From assembly GCA_964521075.1 (NCBI GenBank), contig CAZFPI010000128.1:1-5691 (forward strand): 5,691 nt of DNA. Direction: 5' to 3'. Positions 1-5,174 of this stretch are shown here, piece by piece. Origin of the DNA: Sterolibacterium sp964521075. GTDB lineage: Bacteria; Pseudomonadota; Gammaproteobacteria; Burkholderiales; Rhodocyclaceae. The translations under genes were made by a program, and so were the position numbers. Under the pieces are notes generated by a model. It had not been told where the DNA came from, searched no databases, and was given only the letters and a program-made list of their open reading frames with translations. Within the stretch, counting starts at the first letter, position 1. Each line of letters opens with the position of its first letter.

Positions 1-62
1 CGCACACTTTCAGGCAAAAGCAAACAAGGGGTCATGAAAATAGCAGAAAGCTAGGAAAGCTA

Positions 63-151
63 GGGGTAGGTCTTGCGTTCAGACACAACCGTAGCTTGGG
101 TAGGCGTTCGGCCACTTCTTCCTCAAAATGCATGATTGCAAGACCGACCCT
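63..151. repeat. Degenerate repeat element with inverted ends
   Basis: The left end (63-76, GGGGTAGGTCTTGC) and the reverse complement of the right end (138-151) agree at 12 of 14 positions, which gives an element of about 89 bp. Its right part is also copied in direct orientation at 2250-2292. Immediately after, CAAGA (139-143) faces TCTTG (151-155) across 7 nt and could form a small hairpin. The ends resemble the GGGGTCAGGTCTTGC-type repeats that I recall from beta-/gammaproteobacterial genomes near Y1-type (REP-associated) transposases; that link is from memory and no transposase is visible here. The rest of 1-201 shows no gene I can support. Confidence 0.5.
103..145 (+). repeat. Left copy of direct repeat flanking the araC/hydrolase pair
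   Basis: These 43 bp match 2250-2292 with only two mismatches (positions 106 and 131). The shared core runs from TTCGGCCACTTCTTCC through ATTGCAAGACC. Beyond it both copies continue with related CTCTTGCCC-type units, but the alignment becomes gapped. This copy lies just past the 3' end of the AraC-family gene. Confidence 0.8.
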
Positions 152-201
152 CTTGTCCTCTTCTCTTGCCCTCTTGCTCCAGGCAGCGCATGGAAGCTTG
201 G

Positions 202-1071
202 TCAGCCCCGGGCCCCCAATTCCCTGGCTAACAAGCGGTAGTACCAAAACGCCTCATCGTTTCTCAGGCGCTGGCCAAAGAGTGCTGGTGACCAGCCGGT
301 AACCCGGCGGATTTCTCGGCCCATGTGCGACTGATCGGCGAAGCCTGCATCGGCGGCGATGGCGGCGAGGTCGAGCATGCTGCCGTCGCTGGCAACAAAG
401 CGGCGGAGAAAAGCATTTTCCACACGGTCGAAAAGCTGTAGGTCGCGGTAGCTTTGGCCTGTCCAGTCGCGGATGCGGCGCTGCCACTGGCGCAGGCTCA
501 GCCCAACGGTGGTATGTGCGGCGCGGGTCGCTACCGAACGCACCCAATCGCCGAGATAGGGCACCGGGCTGGCTCGGCCCGGTTCGCGCCATAGCGGCAG
601 GAACTGGGCTTCCAATGTGGCGAATGGTTCATCGTCACCGGCGTCGAGGATCGCTTGAGATGCCCGCAAGAGCACCGGCGACGCTACCGCTTCCAGCGGC
701 AGGGTCTGGTCGAGGTAAGGTTCGATGGGGCGACGGATAAGGCGACTAAACGCTTCAGGATAAAAGCCGACCGATAACGCATGGACCGCCCCTGGCGACC
801 AACTGACAGAAGGGTAACGCTGCGGCCCGGAAAAAACGAGACGCGGCAAAGCCGGACCGAACGTGGGCCGGGGAGTCGGCCCGCGTTCTTCCACCATATG
901 CAGCGTCCCATCGAAAATCCACGAGATCACCGCCATCGGCGTTGCCGGGTAGTAGTTGAAACGTTCCGCATCGTTGAGGAGGCATCCGCGCGTATCGCGC
1001 TCGACACCGGCCAGTACGCTAGCACCGAGGGCGAACGATGGGGTATGCATGAACGCAACGGGATGGGCCAT
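202..1071 (-). CDS. AraC-family transcriptional regulator
   Basis: This is a 289-residue DNA-binding transcription factor of the AraC/XylS type. The C-terminal third carries the double helix-turn-helix. The first HTH lies around residues 188-207 (LSLRQWQRRIRDWTGQS, matching the family pattern LSxRQLxRRF...G.S). The second lies around 234-266 (LAAIAADAGFADQSHMGREIRRVTGWSP), with the usual A..GF.DQSH...F/I...G.SP signature. The N-terminal 180 residues should be the ligand-sensing or dimerisation half; I cannot name the effector. I chose the ATG at 1071, which has a weak GGAA upstream. An in-frame ATG at 1182 would run into the divergent hydrolase gene, and an ATG at 1050 is also possible. The gene is divergent from the alpha/beta hydrolase, a common arrangement for a local regulator and its target, so control of that gene is a reasonable inference. 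Confidence 0.9.
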   Translation of the reverse strand: MAHPVAFMHTPSFALGASVLAGVERDTRGCLLNDAERFNYYPATPMAVISWIFDGTLHMVEERGPTPRPTFGPALPRLVFSGPQRYPSVSWSPGAVHALSVGFYPEAFSRLIRRPIEPYLDQTLPLEAVASPVLLRASQAILDAGDDEPFATLEAQFLPLWREPGRASPVPYLGDWVRSVATRAAHTTVGLSLRQWQRRIRDWTGQSYRDLQLFDRVENAFLRRFVASDGSMLDLAAIAADAGFADQSHMGREIRRVTGWSPALFGQRLRNDEAFWYYRLLARELGARG

Positions 1072-1149
1072 TCGATGTCGTTTCCGTTCTAGCGTGAAAA
1101 AAACGGCGTCGGCACCATGACGGCCATGCCAACGTCGGAACGCAAAATT
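1072..1149. promoter_or_regulatory. Divergent intergenic control region, araC-type / hydrolase
   Basis: These 78 bp separate the chosen starts of the divergent regulator and hydrolase genes, so any promoters and regulator-binding sites for the pair should lie here or in the 5' coding ends. I see a short A-run at 1097-1103 and GGCA/TGCC arms at 1111-1130, but no convincing -35/-10 pair on either strand and no clear pair of AraC half-sites. The regulatory role is inferred from gene layout only. Confidence 0.4.
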
Positions 1150-2208
1150 ATGAAAACGATAATTCAGGGACGCCTTTCGCACAAGCTGCGAAGCATGTCT
1201 ATTTCAGTGCGGATCGCGGCCGGGGTGCTGATCCGGCGCGCGCTGGGCCGACCGCTCGTGGCGGAATGGCCCTTCCTGGTCGAATACGGAACGCTGTATG
1301 TCCGCGCCCAATTCAACCATGCCTTTAGTCTAAGCGACGATATCGCGGCGAGCCGCGCGTATTTCGACAGTGTCTATGGGCTGCTCGAAACCTTTCCTGA
1401 CGTCGATGTTCGGCCTACCGGAGAAGGCGAGCCGCGTGGCCACTGGTTCATTCCGCAGGTTCGGCACAGCGACGCCACGCTGCTGCATTTCCATGGGGGT
1501 GGCTACACCTTTTATGCTGGCGTATCACATCACTTCGCCGCCTGCCTGGCTCACAAGCTGGGTGTTGCGGTGTTCGCGCCGAACTATCGATTGACGCCGG
1601 AAAACCCGCATCCAGCACAACTCGATGATGGGCTAGCGGCCTATGCTTATCTGCTCAAACGTGGCGTCGATCCTGCGAAAACCGTGTTCTGCGGCGATTC
1701 CGCCGGCGGCCATCTGGCCTTGATGGCCCTGTCCAAGCTGCATCAGGCAGGTTTGCCTAAACCGGCTCTGACGCTGGGCCTTAGCCCATGGACTGATGTC
1801 GGCAGGCGAGGCGAGAGCCAGTTCGGCAACGATAAATACGATCTCGTCCAGGGCTACATGACCTTGTGTTTCGCAGACTGGCTCAGAGGCGGCCTGGACC
1901 TGAGTGATTTTGAGCTGTCCCCGATTTGTCAGGATTTCCGTGGCCTCGGGCCGATCTACCTGCAGGCGGGCGGCAAGGAAATCCTCGTCGATATGATCCG
2001 GGATTTTGCAACGACGATTGCGTCGCAGGGGGTGCGGGTTCGTCTGGATGTATGGACGCACATGATGCACGAGTTCCACGGCTATGGTGACTATTTGCCC
2101 GAAAGCCGCGATGCACTGGCCCGGCTGCGCGAGGCCATCGCCTGGGCACTCGACCAGCCGAATCGGTTCGTCGCCGATGCCTGCACTGAATGCGATTACA
2201 TGAAATGA
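1150..2208 (+). CDS. Alpha/beta hydrolase, hormone-sensitive-lipase (family IV) type esterase
   Basis: This encodes a serine esterase/lipase-like enzyme of 352 residues that probably cleaves carboxylic esters in the cytoplasm; I see no signal peptide. With the start at 1150, the oxyanion-hole motif HGGG is at residues 115-118 and the nucleophile elbow GDSAGG at 182-187 (Ser184). NYRLTPENPHPAQLDDG, typical of the HSL family, is at 145-161. The catalytic His is probably His307 in HMMHEF. The acid position (GGKEIL, residues 274-279) holds Glu277 where most relatives have Asp in a DPL motif. I chose ATG 1150 because GGAA lies 9 nt upstream. ATG 1117 has no good ribosome site, and ATG 1195 is a further alternative. 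Length fits the family plus an N-terminal cap. The natural substrate is unknown. It is probably regulated by the divergent AraC-type protein. Confidence 0.9.
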   Translation: MKTIIQGRLSHKLRSMSISVRIAAGVLIRRALGRPLVAEWPFLVEYGTLYVRAQFNHAFSLSDDIAASRAYFDSVYGLLETFPDVDVRPTGEGEPRGHWFIPQVRHSDATLLHFHGGGYTFYAGVSHHFAACLAHKLGVAVFAPNYRLTPENPHPAQLDDGLAAYAYLLKRGVDPAKTVFCGDSAGGHLALMALSKLHQAGLPKPALTLGLSPWTDVGRRGESQFGNDKYDLVQGYMTLCFADWLRGGLDLSDFELSPICQDFRGLGPIYLQAGGKEILVDMIRDFATTIASQGVRVRLDVWTHMMHEFHGYGDYLPESRDALARLREAIAWALDQPNRFVADACTECDYMK

Positions 2209-2223
2209 TAATCCCGTTATCTC

Positions 2224-2255
2224 GGGCTGTTCGTTTCAGCCCTGTTGTGGGCTTT
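2224..2255 (+). terminator. Possible weak terminator / alternative hairpins after the hydrolase gene
   Basis: GGGCTG (2224-2229) pairs with CAGCCC (2237-2242) across a 7-nt loop. The same AGCCC (2238-2242) can instead pair with GGGCT (2249-2253), which runs into only three Ts. Sixteen nt after the hydrolase stop is the right place for a terminator, but the absence of a real T-tract makes this a weak call. Confidence 0.35.
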
Positions 2256-2292
2256 CGGCCACTTCTTCCTCAAAATGTATGATTGCAAGACC
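2250..2292 (+). repeat. Right copy of direct repeat flanking the araC/hydrolase pair
   Basis: This copy matches 103-145 at 41 of 43 positions in the same orientation. It starts inside the possible terminator after the hydrolase gene and ends in a GCAAGACC block that is then duplicated in tandem. With the left copy it brackets about 2.1 kb containing only the AraC-type regulator and the hydrolase. Confidence 0.8.
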
Positions 2293-2333
2293 TGATTGCA
2301 AGACCTGACACTCTTGCCCTGACCCTCTTGCCC
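2280..2333 (+). repeat. Tandem 13-mer plus CTCTTGCCC units
   Basis: TGATTGCAAGACC occurs twice head to tail (2280-2292 and 2293-2305), followed by two related units, TGACACTCTTGCCC and TGACCCTCTTGCCC (2306-2333). GCAAGA (2298-2303) and TCTTGC (2312-2317) form perfect 6-bp inverted arms across 8 nt. The left-flank copy has only one 13-mer, so the duplication is local to this side. Confidence 0.75.
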
Positions 2334-2397
2334 GCGATATGCGGCGGGACACCGGCAATACGGGAAAATCGAGCCCCTTTAATTGCTGATTGAATAC

Positions 2398-2402
2398 AGG
2401 GG
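2398..2402 (+). promoter_or_regulatory. Ribosome binding site deciding the NYN gene start
   Basis: AGGGG sits 7 nt before ATG 2410 and 10 nt before ATG 2413. It lies inside the reading frame of the upstream TTG at 2383, which argues against that TTG as the start. A TTTAAT at 2378-2383 could be a -10 box, but no good -35 box is seen at the proper distance. Confidence 0.6.
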
Positions 2403-2409
2403 TTTACTG

Positions 2410-3231
2410 ATGATGCTTTCACCCAAGCTTGTAGCAAAAATTGAGTCGGAAGAGCCTGCCGCCCGTTTGGCGGTTCTGATAGATGCAGATAACGCCCAAG
2501 CATCCGTCATTGAAGGAATCCTGGCGGAAGTGGCACGGTTTGGAGAGGCGACCGTAAAACGCATCTACGGGGATTTCACCTCCCAAAACAGTGCGTCGTG
2601 GAAGAAGATTCTTCACAAATACGCCATCAAGCCCGTGCAGCAGTTCGCCTACACCACAGGCAAGAATGCGACCGACAGCACGCTCATCATTGATGCAATG
2701 GACCTGCTTTATACCCGGAAGTTTGACGGCTTTTGCCTGGTCACCAGCGATAGTGACTTTACCGGGCTTGCAACTCGCCTGCGCGAAGAAGGGCTGACGG
2801 TTCTTGGTTTTGGGGAAAGGAAGACGCCTGATGCTTTTCGTAACGCCTGCCATAAGTTCATTTTGACCGAAGTGCTGCGCCAAAGCGTTTTGGAAACGGA
2901 ATCCGCAACAGCAACCACCAAGAGTGAAACTGCATCAACATCCGCAAATGCGGCAACCCCTTCCAGCCTCACCGCAGCAGGCAATGTGCCGCCCAAATTC
3001 CCAAGGAAATTTGTCCTCGATGCTTTGGAACAATCATCAGATGAAAGCGGGTGGGCGCACTTGGGAACATTCGGAAGCTACTTGACCAAGTTGCAACCTG
3101 ATTTTGATTCCCGCCTGTTTGGCTACAAGAAACTGTCTGACCTAGTGAAGGCAAAAACAGACCTGTTCATTACGGAAGAACGAACCGCTCCCGGTCAAAC
3201 GGTGAAGAATTTGTATGTGCGGGCCAAGTAA
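2410..3231 (+). CDS. NYN-domain putative ribonuclease with C-terminal OST-HTH/LOTUS domain
   Basis: This 273-residue protein has two domains. Residues 20-160 are an NYN (PIN-like, DUF88/LabA-type) fold: the first acidic motif LIDADN is at 23-28, Asp89 lies in NATDST, Asp95 and Asp98 in IIDAMD, and VTSDSDF at 111-117 carries Asp114 and Asp116. These acidic residues would bind a metal at a ribonuclease site. Residues 159-195 are a Ser/Thr/Ala-rich, probably disordered linker. Residues 196-273 resemble an OST-HTH/LOTUS domain (PRKFVLDALE...GWAHLGTFGSYL...LFGYKKLSDLVK...F), a fold associated with RNA or protein binding. An RNA-processing or RNA-degrading role is inferred from the family; the target is unknown. 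The start follows the AGGGG site. It appears less G+C-rich than thiC and the HD gene, and stands alone between the repeat and the toxin-antitoxin operon. Confidence 0.88.
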   Translation: MMLSPKLVAKIESEEPAARLAVLIDADNAQASVIEGILAEVARFGEATVKRIYGDFTSQNSASWKKILHKYAIKPVQQFAYTTGKNATDSTLIIDAMDLLYTRKFDGFCLVTSDSDFTGLATRLREEGLTVLGFGERKTPDAFRNACHKFILTEVLRQSVLETESATATTKSETASTSANAATPSSLTAAGNVPPKFPRKFVLDALEQSSDESGWAHLGTFGSYLTKLQPDFDSRLFGYKKLSDLVKAKTDLFITEERTAPGQTVKNLYVRAK

Positions 3232-3323
3232 GCACAGCCCTGTGAGTGCAGAAAAAGCAGAAAAATGGGCCAGAAAAACCGTGGTCCCCAATCAATTCAT
3301 GGGATTACGTCTTGGCGACGTGC

Positions 3324-3352
3324 TGGACAATTAGCATTTTGCGCTGTACAGT
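3324..3352 (+). promoter_or_regulatory. Probable sigma70-type promoter of yefM-yoeB
   Basis: TGGACA (3324-3329, 5/6 to TTGACA) is followed after exactly 17 nt by TACAGT (3347-3352, 4/6 to TATAAT). It lies 27 nt before the yefM start, and its -10 overlaps the TGTACA operator core, which is how YefM-YoeB autorepression works in Escherichia coli. This is a prediction from motif spacing only. Confidence 0.6.
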
Positions 3353-3362
3353 AATGCGTACA
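3345..3362 (+). promoter_or_regulatory. YefM-YoeB autoregulatory operator (paired TGTACA-type sites)
   Basis: A perfect TGTACA (3345-3350) is followed by CGTACA (3357-3362). Their centres are 12 bp apart, the spacing reported for the adjacent long and short palindromes of the E. coli yefM-yoeB operator. The second core keeps the central GTAC but is not a perfect palindrome. Binding by YefM alone and more tightly by the YefM-YoeB complex is expected from the family. Confidence 0.65.
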
Positions 3363-3366
3363 TATC

Positions 3367-3372
3367 AGGAGG
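3367..3372 (+). promoter_or_regulatory. Shine-Dalgarno site of yefM
   Basis: A consensus AGGAGG lies 6 nt before ATG 3379. It is much stronger than anything before the GTG of yoeB, which fits production of antitoxin in excess of toxin. Confidence 0.8.
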
Positions 3373-3378
3373 GCTAAC

Positions 3379-3630
3379 ATGGATGCGATGACCTACACTG
3401 CTGTTCGCGCAAATCTTGCCAGCACGATGGATCGGGTTTGCAACGACCACGAAGCTTTGATCATTACCCGTAACGGCGAACAGGCCGTTGTGATGCTTTC
3501 GCTCGAAGATTTCAAGGCACTTGAGGAAACCGCCTACCTCTTACGTACGCCTGCCAACGCCAAGCGCCTTCTTTCGGCAGCTGCACAACTGAACGCTGGC
3601 AAAGGCATTGAGCGAAAGCTGATAGAGTGA
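3379..3630 (+). CDS. yefM: YefM antitoxin (Phd/YefM family)
   Basis: This is the 83-residue antitoxin of a type II toxin-antitoxin pair. It should bind and inactivate YoeB and repress the operon. The N-terminal half (Tyr6 to about residue 55) has the Phd/YefM DNA-binding and dimer fold, with the pattern YTAVRANLASTMDRV...ALIITRNGEQAVVMLSLEDF. LEETAYLLRTPANAKRLL (residues 49-66) and the KGIERKLIE tail form the toxin-binding part and closely match E. coli YefM as I recall it, including the 83-residue length. The AGGAGG site fixes the start; a second ATG at 3388 is less likely. Its stop overlaps the yoeB start (GTGA), so translation of the two is probably coupled. Confidence 0.95.
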   Translation: MDAMTYTAVRANLASTMDRVCNDHEALIITRNGEQAVVMLSLEDFKALEETAYLLRTPANAKRLLSAAAQLNAGKGIERKLIE

Positions 3631-3881
3631 AGCTGGTTTTCGCGGATGAGGCATGGGACGATTACCTCTATTGGCAAAAGCAGGACAAGCGCGTGGTTGA
3701 ACGGATAAACAAGTTGATTCGTGAGACCCAACGTGAGCCTTTTTCTGGCGTAGGAAAGCCGGAAGCGTTGAAACATGCGCTATCAGGCTTTTGGTCTCGC
3801 CGCATAACAGATGAGCACCGCATGGTATATCGCGTTGAGGGTGGTCGCCTTCTGATAGCACAGTTGCATTTTCACTACTGA
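3627..3881 (+). CDS. yoeB: YoeB toxin, ribosome-dependent mRNA interferase (RelE superfamily)
   Basis: This 84-residue endoribonuclease toxin is expected to bind the ribosome and cut mRNA in the A site when YefM is degraded. The sequence is full length and matches YoeB through WDDYLYWQ, KINKLI-type helix, PFSGVGKPEALKH, LSGFWSRRITDEHRMVY and the terminal HFHY. The catalytic residues known from E. coli YoeB, Glu46, Arg65, His83 and Tyr84, are at the same numbers here, so the toxin looks intact. It starts with GTG at 3627, overlapping the yefM stop by 4 nt, with no strong Shine-Dalgarno site; this suggests translation coupled to yefM. The gene converges on the cysteine-cluster gene with a gap of only 40 nt. 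Confidence 0.96.
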   Translation: MKLVFADEAWDDYLYWQKQDKRVVERINKLIRETQREPFSGVGKPEALKHALSGFWSRRITDEHRMVYRVEGGRLLIAQLHFHY

Positions 3882-3898
3882 GACACTCGACGTTGTCA

Positions 3899-3910
3899 AG
3901 CGGCACCGCT
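3899..3910. other. Short hairpin between convergent genes
   Basis: AGCG (3899-3902) and CGCT (3907-3910) can pair across GCAC in the 40-nt gap between yoeB and the convergent cysteine-cluster gene. No T-tract follows on either strand, so it is not a standard intrinsic terminator. Confidence 0.2.
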
Positions 3911-3921
3911 CAGGCGGCTGC

Positions 3922-4209
3922 TTACCTTATGGGTTCTATTGCGGTTTTCCGGTTTTCCGGTTGGGTCATTCGTTCCAGGTTTTCCAGAAAAGTTAGTGCG
4001 TGCTTTCGTTCTGATCCGCACATTTCCTTGCTCGGTTGTAGTCCGCTACAGCAGGCGGGGCGTTCCGGGCGGCTAAATATCCGGCAGCGCAGGTGTTCGT
4101 CCAGTTGCGGGCAGGGGTGGTTTGCGGGTTTGCCTTCCGGTAGGCCGGGGATGGGCGAGCTGATGGAGGGGGCGATGCAGCAGGCGGCACAGCCGGGGCG
4201 ACATTCCAT
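3922..4209 (-). CDS. yeiW: YkgJ/YeiW-type cysteine-cluster protein (UPF0153-like)
   Basis: This is a small 95-residue cytoplasmic protein, probably binding zinc or an iron-sulfur cluster through conserved cysteines. It opens MECRPGCAACCIAPSISSPI and continues with GLPEGKPAN, QLDEHLRCRIF and RPERPACCSGLQPSKEMCG, closely resembling E. coli YeiW as I remember it. Cysteines are at residues 3, 7, 10, 11, 33, 42, 53, 54 and 64. The start at 4209 is chosen because the family begins MECR; the open frame itself extends upstream to 4515 but overlaps the HD gene there. No Shine-Dalgarno site is visible. The start is 14 nt after the HD-domain gene stop, so translation may be coupled. The C-terminal tail (residues 84-89) is encoded by a short GGTTTTCC tandem repeat (about 3943-3960). 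Molecular function is not established. Confidence 0.88.
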   Translation of the reverse strand: MECRPGCAACCIAPSISSPIPGLPEGKPANHPCPQLDEHLRCRIFSRPERPACCSGLQPSKEMCGSERKHALTFLENLERMTQPENRKTAIEPIR

Positions 4210-4223
4210 GAGGCGGGGGGTAG

Positions 4224-5174
4224 TCAGATGAGCCGCTGGGGTTGGCGTTGCAGGCGGGAGAGGTCGTCGCCCGCGAGCACTTCGCTGAGGTAGCGGAAGT
4301 TTCGGTTGATGGCGGCTTCGTAGGGACATTCGCCGCCAAAGTGGAGCTTCATGTAACGATCTGCCTGGTTGTACTCCGTCCGGATGCGGGTGCTGAGGAG
4401 CCCGGTGTAGAAGGTGGGGGTGTTTCGCAGCAGGGCTTCCGGGTCGGGGTAGGGCAGGCCGGGTGCGCCTGCGAGTCCGATGGCACTGAATTCGACGAAG
4501 AGGAAGTCGCGGCATTTTTCAAGATAGCAGCGGTCTGCCAGCTGGCTGATGATGTCGGCTGTGCCCAGCAGGCAGGCGATGGCGCGGTCCAGTGGGGGCA
4601 TGTCGTCCGGGATGTGCCAGACGAGGCGGGTGACCATGATGAGCTCGGCCTTGGCGGCGAGATGGGCCAGCGGGGTGTCGCGCAGGTAGTCGCGCATGAA
4701 TTCGATGCCGCGAGCTTCATGCACCGGTGTCAGTTGCGCGCCTTGCAGATGGCTTTCGCCGACACGCCGCAAGAGGCCGACATCATGAAACAGGGCGAGG
4801 AGGATGCCCAGGAGGGCATGGTCGGCGTCGAGATGGTCGGGGGCGTCTTTCGGCGTTTCGGTGGCTTGGCCGTCGATCAGCCGGGCCATGGCCAGGCCGG
4901 TGTCGAGGGCGTGGCGCAGGTCGTGGTAGTGGGTGTCGCAGCGCAGGAGGCCGGGGTAGTTGCCGCGAAAGGCGTCGGTCAGGTCTTCGATGGCGGCATC
5001 GAGCAGGGCTTTGCCGTAGCCCGGGCCGTAGCGTTTGCAGAGAATGGCGTCGATGGCTGCGGCTACGGCGGGCGGGTCTTTGAAGTTGACCGTCAGGGTG
5101 GGGTCGCAATGGATGGCTTGCACACCCATGCGTGCCCCGGGATCGGCGTTAGCGTCAGAGTTTTTGGTAGACAT
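4224..5174 (-). CDS. HD-domain (PDEase-like) metal-dependent phosphohydrolase
   Basis: This is a 316-residue protein of the HD/PDEase superfamily, whose members hydrolyse phosphate esters or cyclic nucleotides with bound metals. YHDLRHALDTG (residues 83-93) matches the opening YHNxxHAxDV motif of class I cyclic nucleotide phosphodiesterases. ALFHDVG (128-134) is the HD pair (His130, Asp131). A further His-Glu is at 152-153 (TPVHEARG) and Asp207 lies in GTADIISQ, which fits the expected metal ligands. No sensor or membrane domain is visible, and the substrate is unknown. I chose ATG 5174, which has AGGGCGGG upstream and overlaps the thiC end by 20 nt. ATG 5129 is a close alternative that would not overlap. 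An earlier ATG at 5273 would lie well inside thiC. It is probably co-transcribed with thiC and the following cysteine-cluster gene. Confidence 0.85.
   Translation of the reverse strand: MSTKNSDANADPGARMGVQAIHCDPTLTVNFKDPPAVAAAIDAILCKRYGPGYGKALLDAAIEDLTDAFRGNYPGLLRCDTHYHDLRHALDTGLAMARLIDGQATETPKDAPDHLDADHALLGILLALFHDVGLLRRVGESHLQGAQLTPVHEARGIEFMRDYLRDTPLAHLAAKAELIMVTRLVWHIPDDMPPLDRAIACLLGTADIISQLADRCYLEKCRDFLFVEFSAIGLAGAPGLPYPDPEALLRNTPTFYTGLLSTRIRTEYNQADRYMKLHFGGECPYEAAINRNFRYLSEVLAGDDLSRLQRQPQRLI

Noticed and set aside
1633..2079. Minus-strand open frame of 148 codons
   Set aside because: It lies inside the hydrolase gene on the opposite strand and has no recognisable motif.
103..2333. CRISPR array or integron attC sites from the repeated blocks
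   Set aside because: There are only two distant copies plus a short tandem, with no regular spacers, no cas genes, and no integrase or paired attC core sites.
2419..2883. Minus-strand open frame of 154 codons
   Set aside because: It is a shadow of the NYN domain coding region; the plus strand carries the acidic motifs and the Shine-Dalgarno site.
3233..3244. CACAG/CTGTG hairpin just after the NYN gene as a terminator
   Set aside because: The stem is 5 bp with a minimal loop and no T-tract follows, so it does not meet the form of an intrinsic terminator.
3541..3906. Minus-strand open frame of 121 codons
   Set aside because: It is antisense to the yefM-yoeB overlap; both plus-strand proteins are full-length family members.
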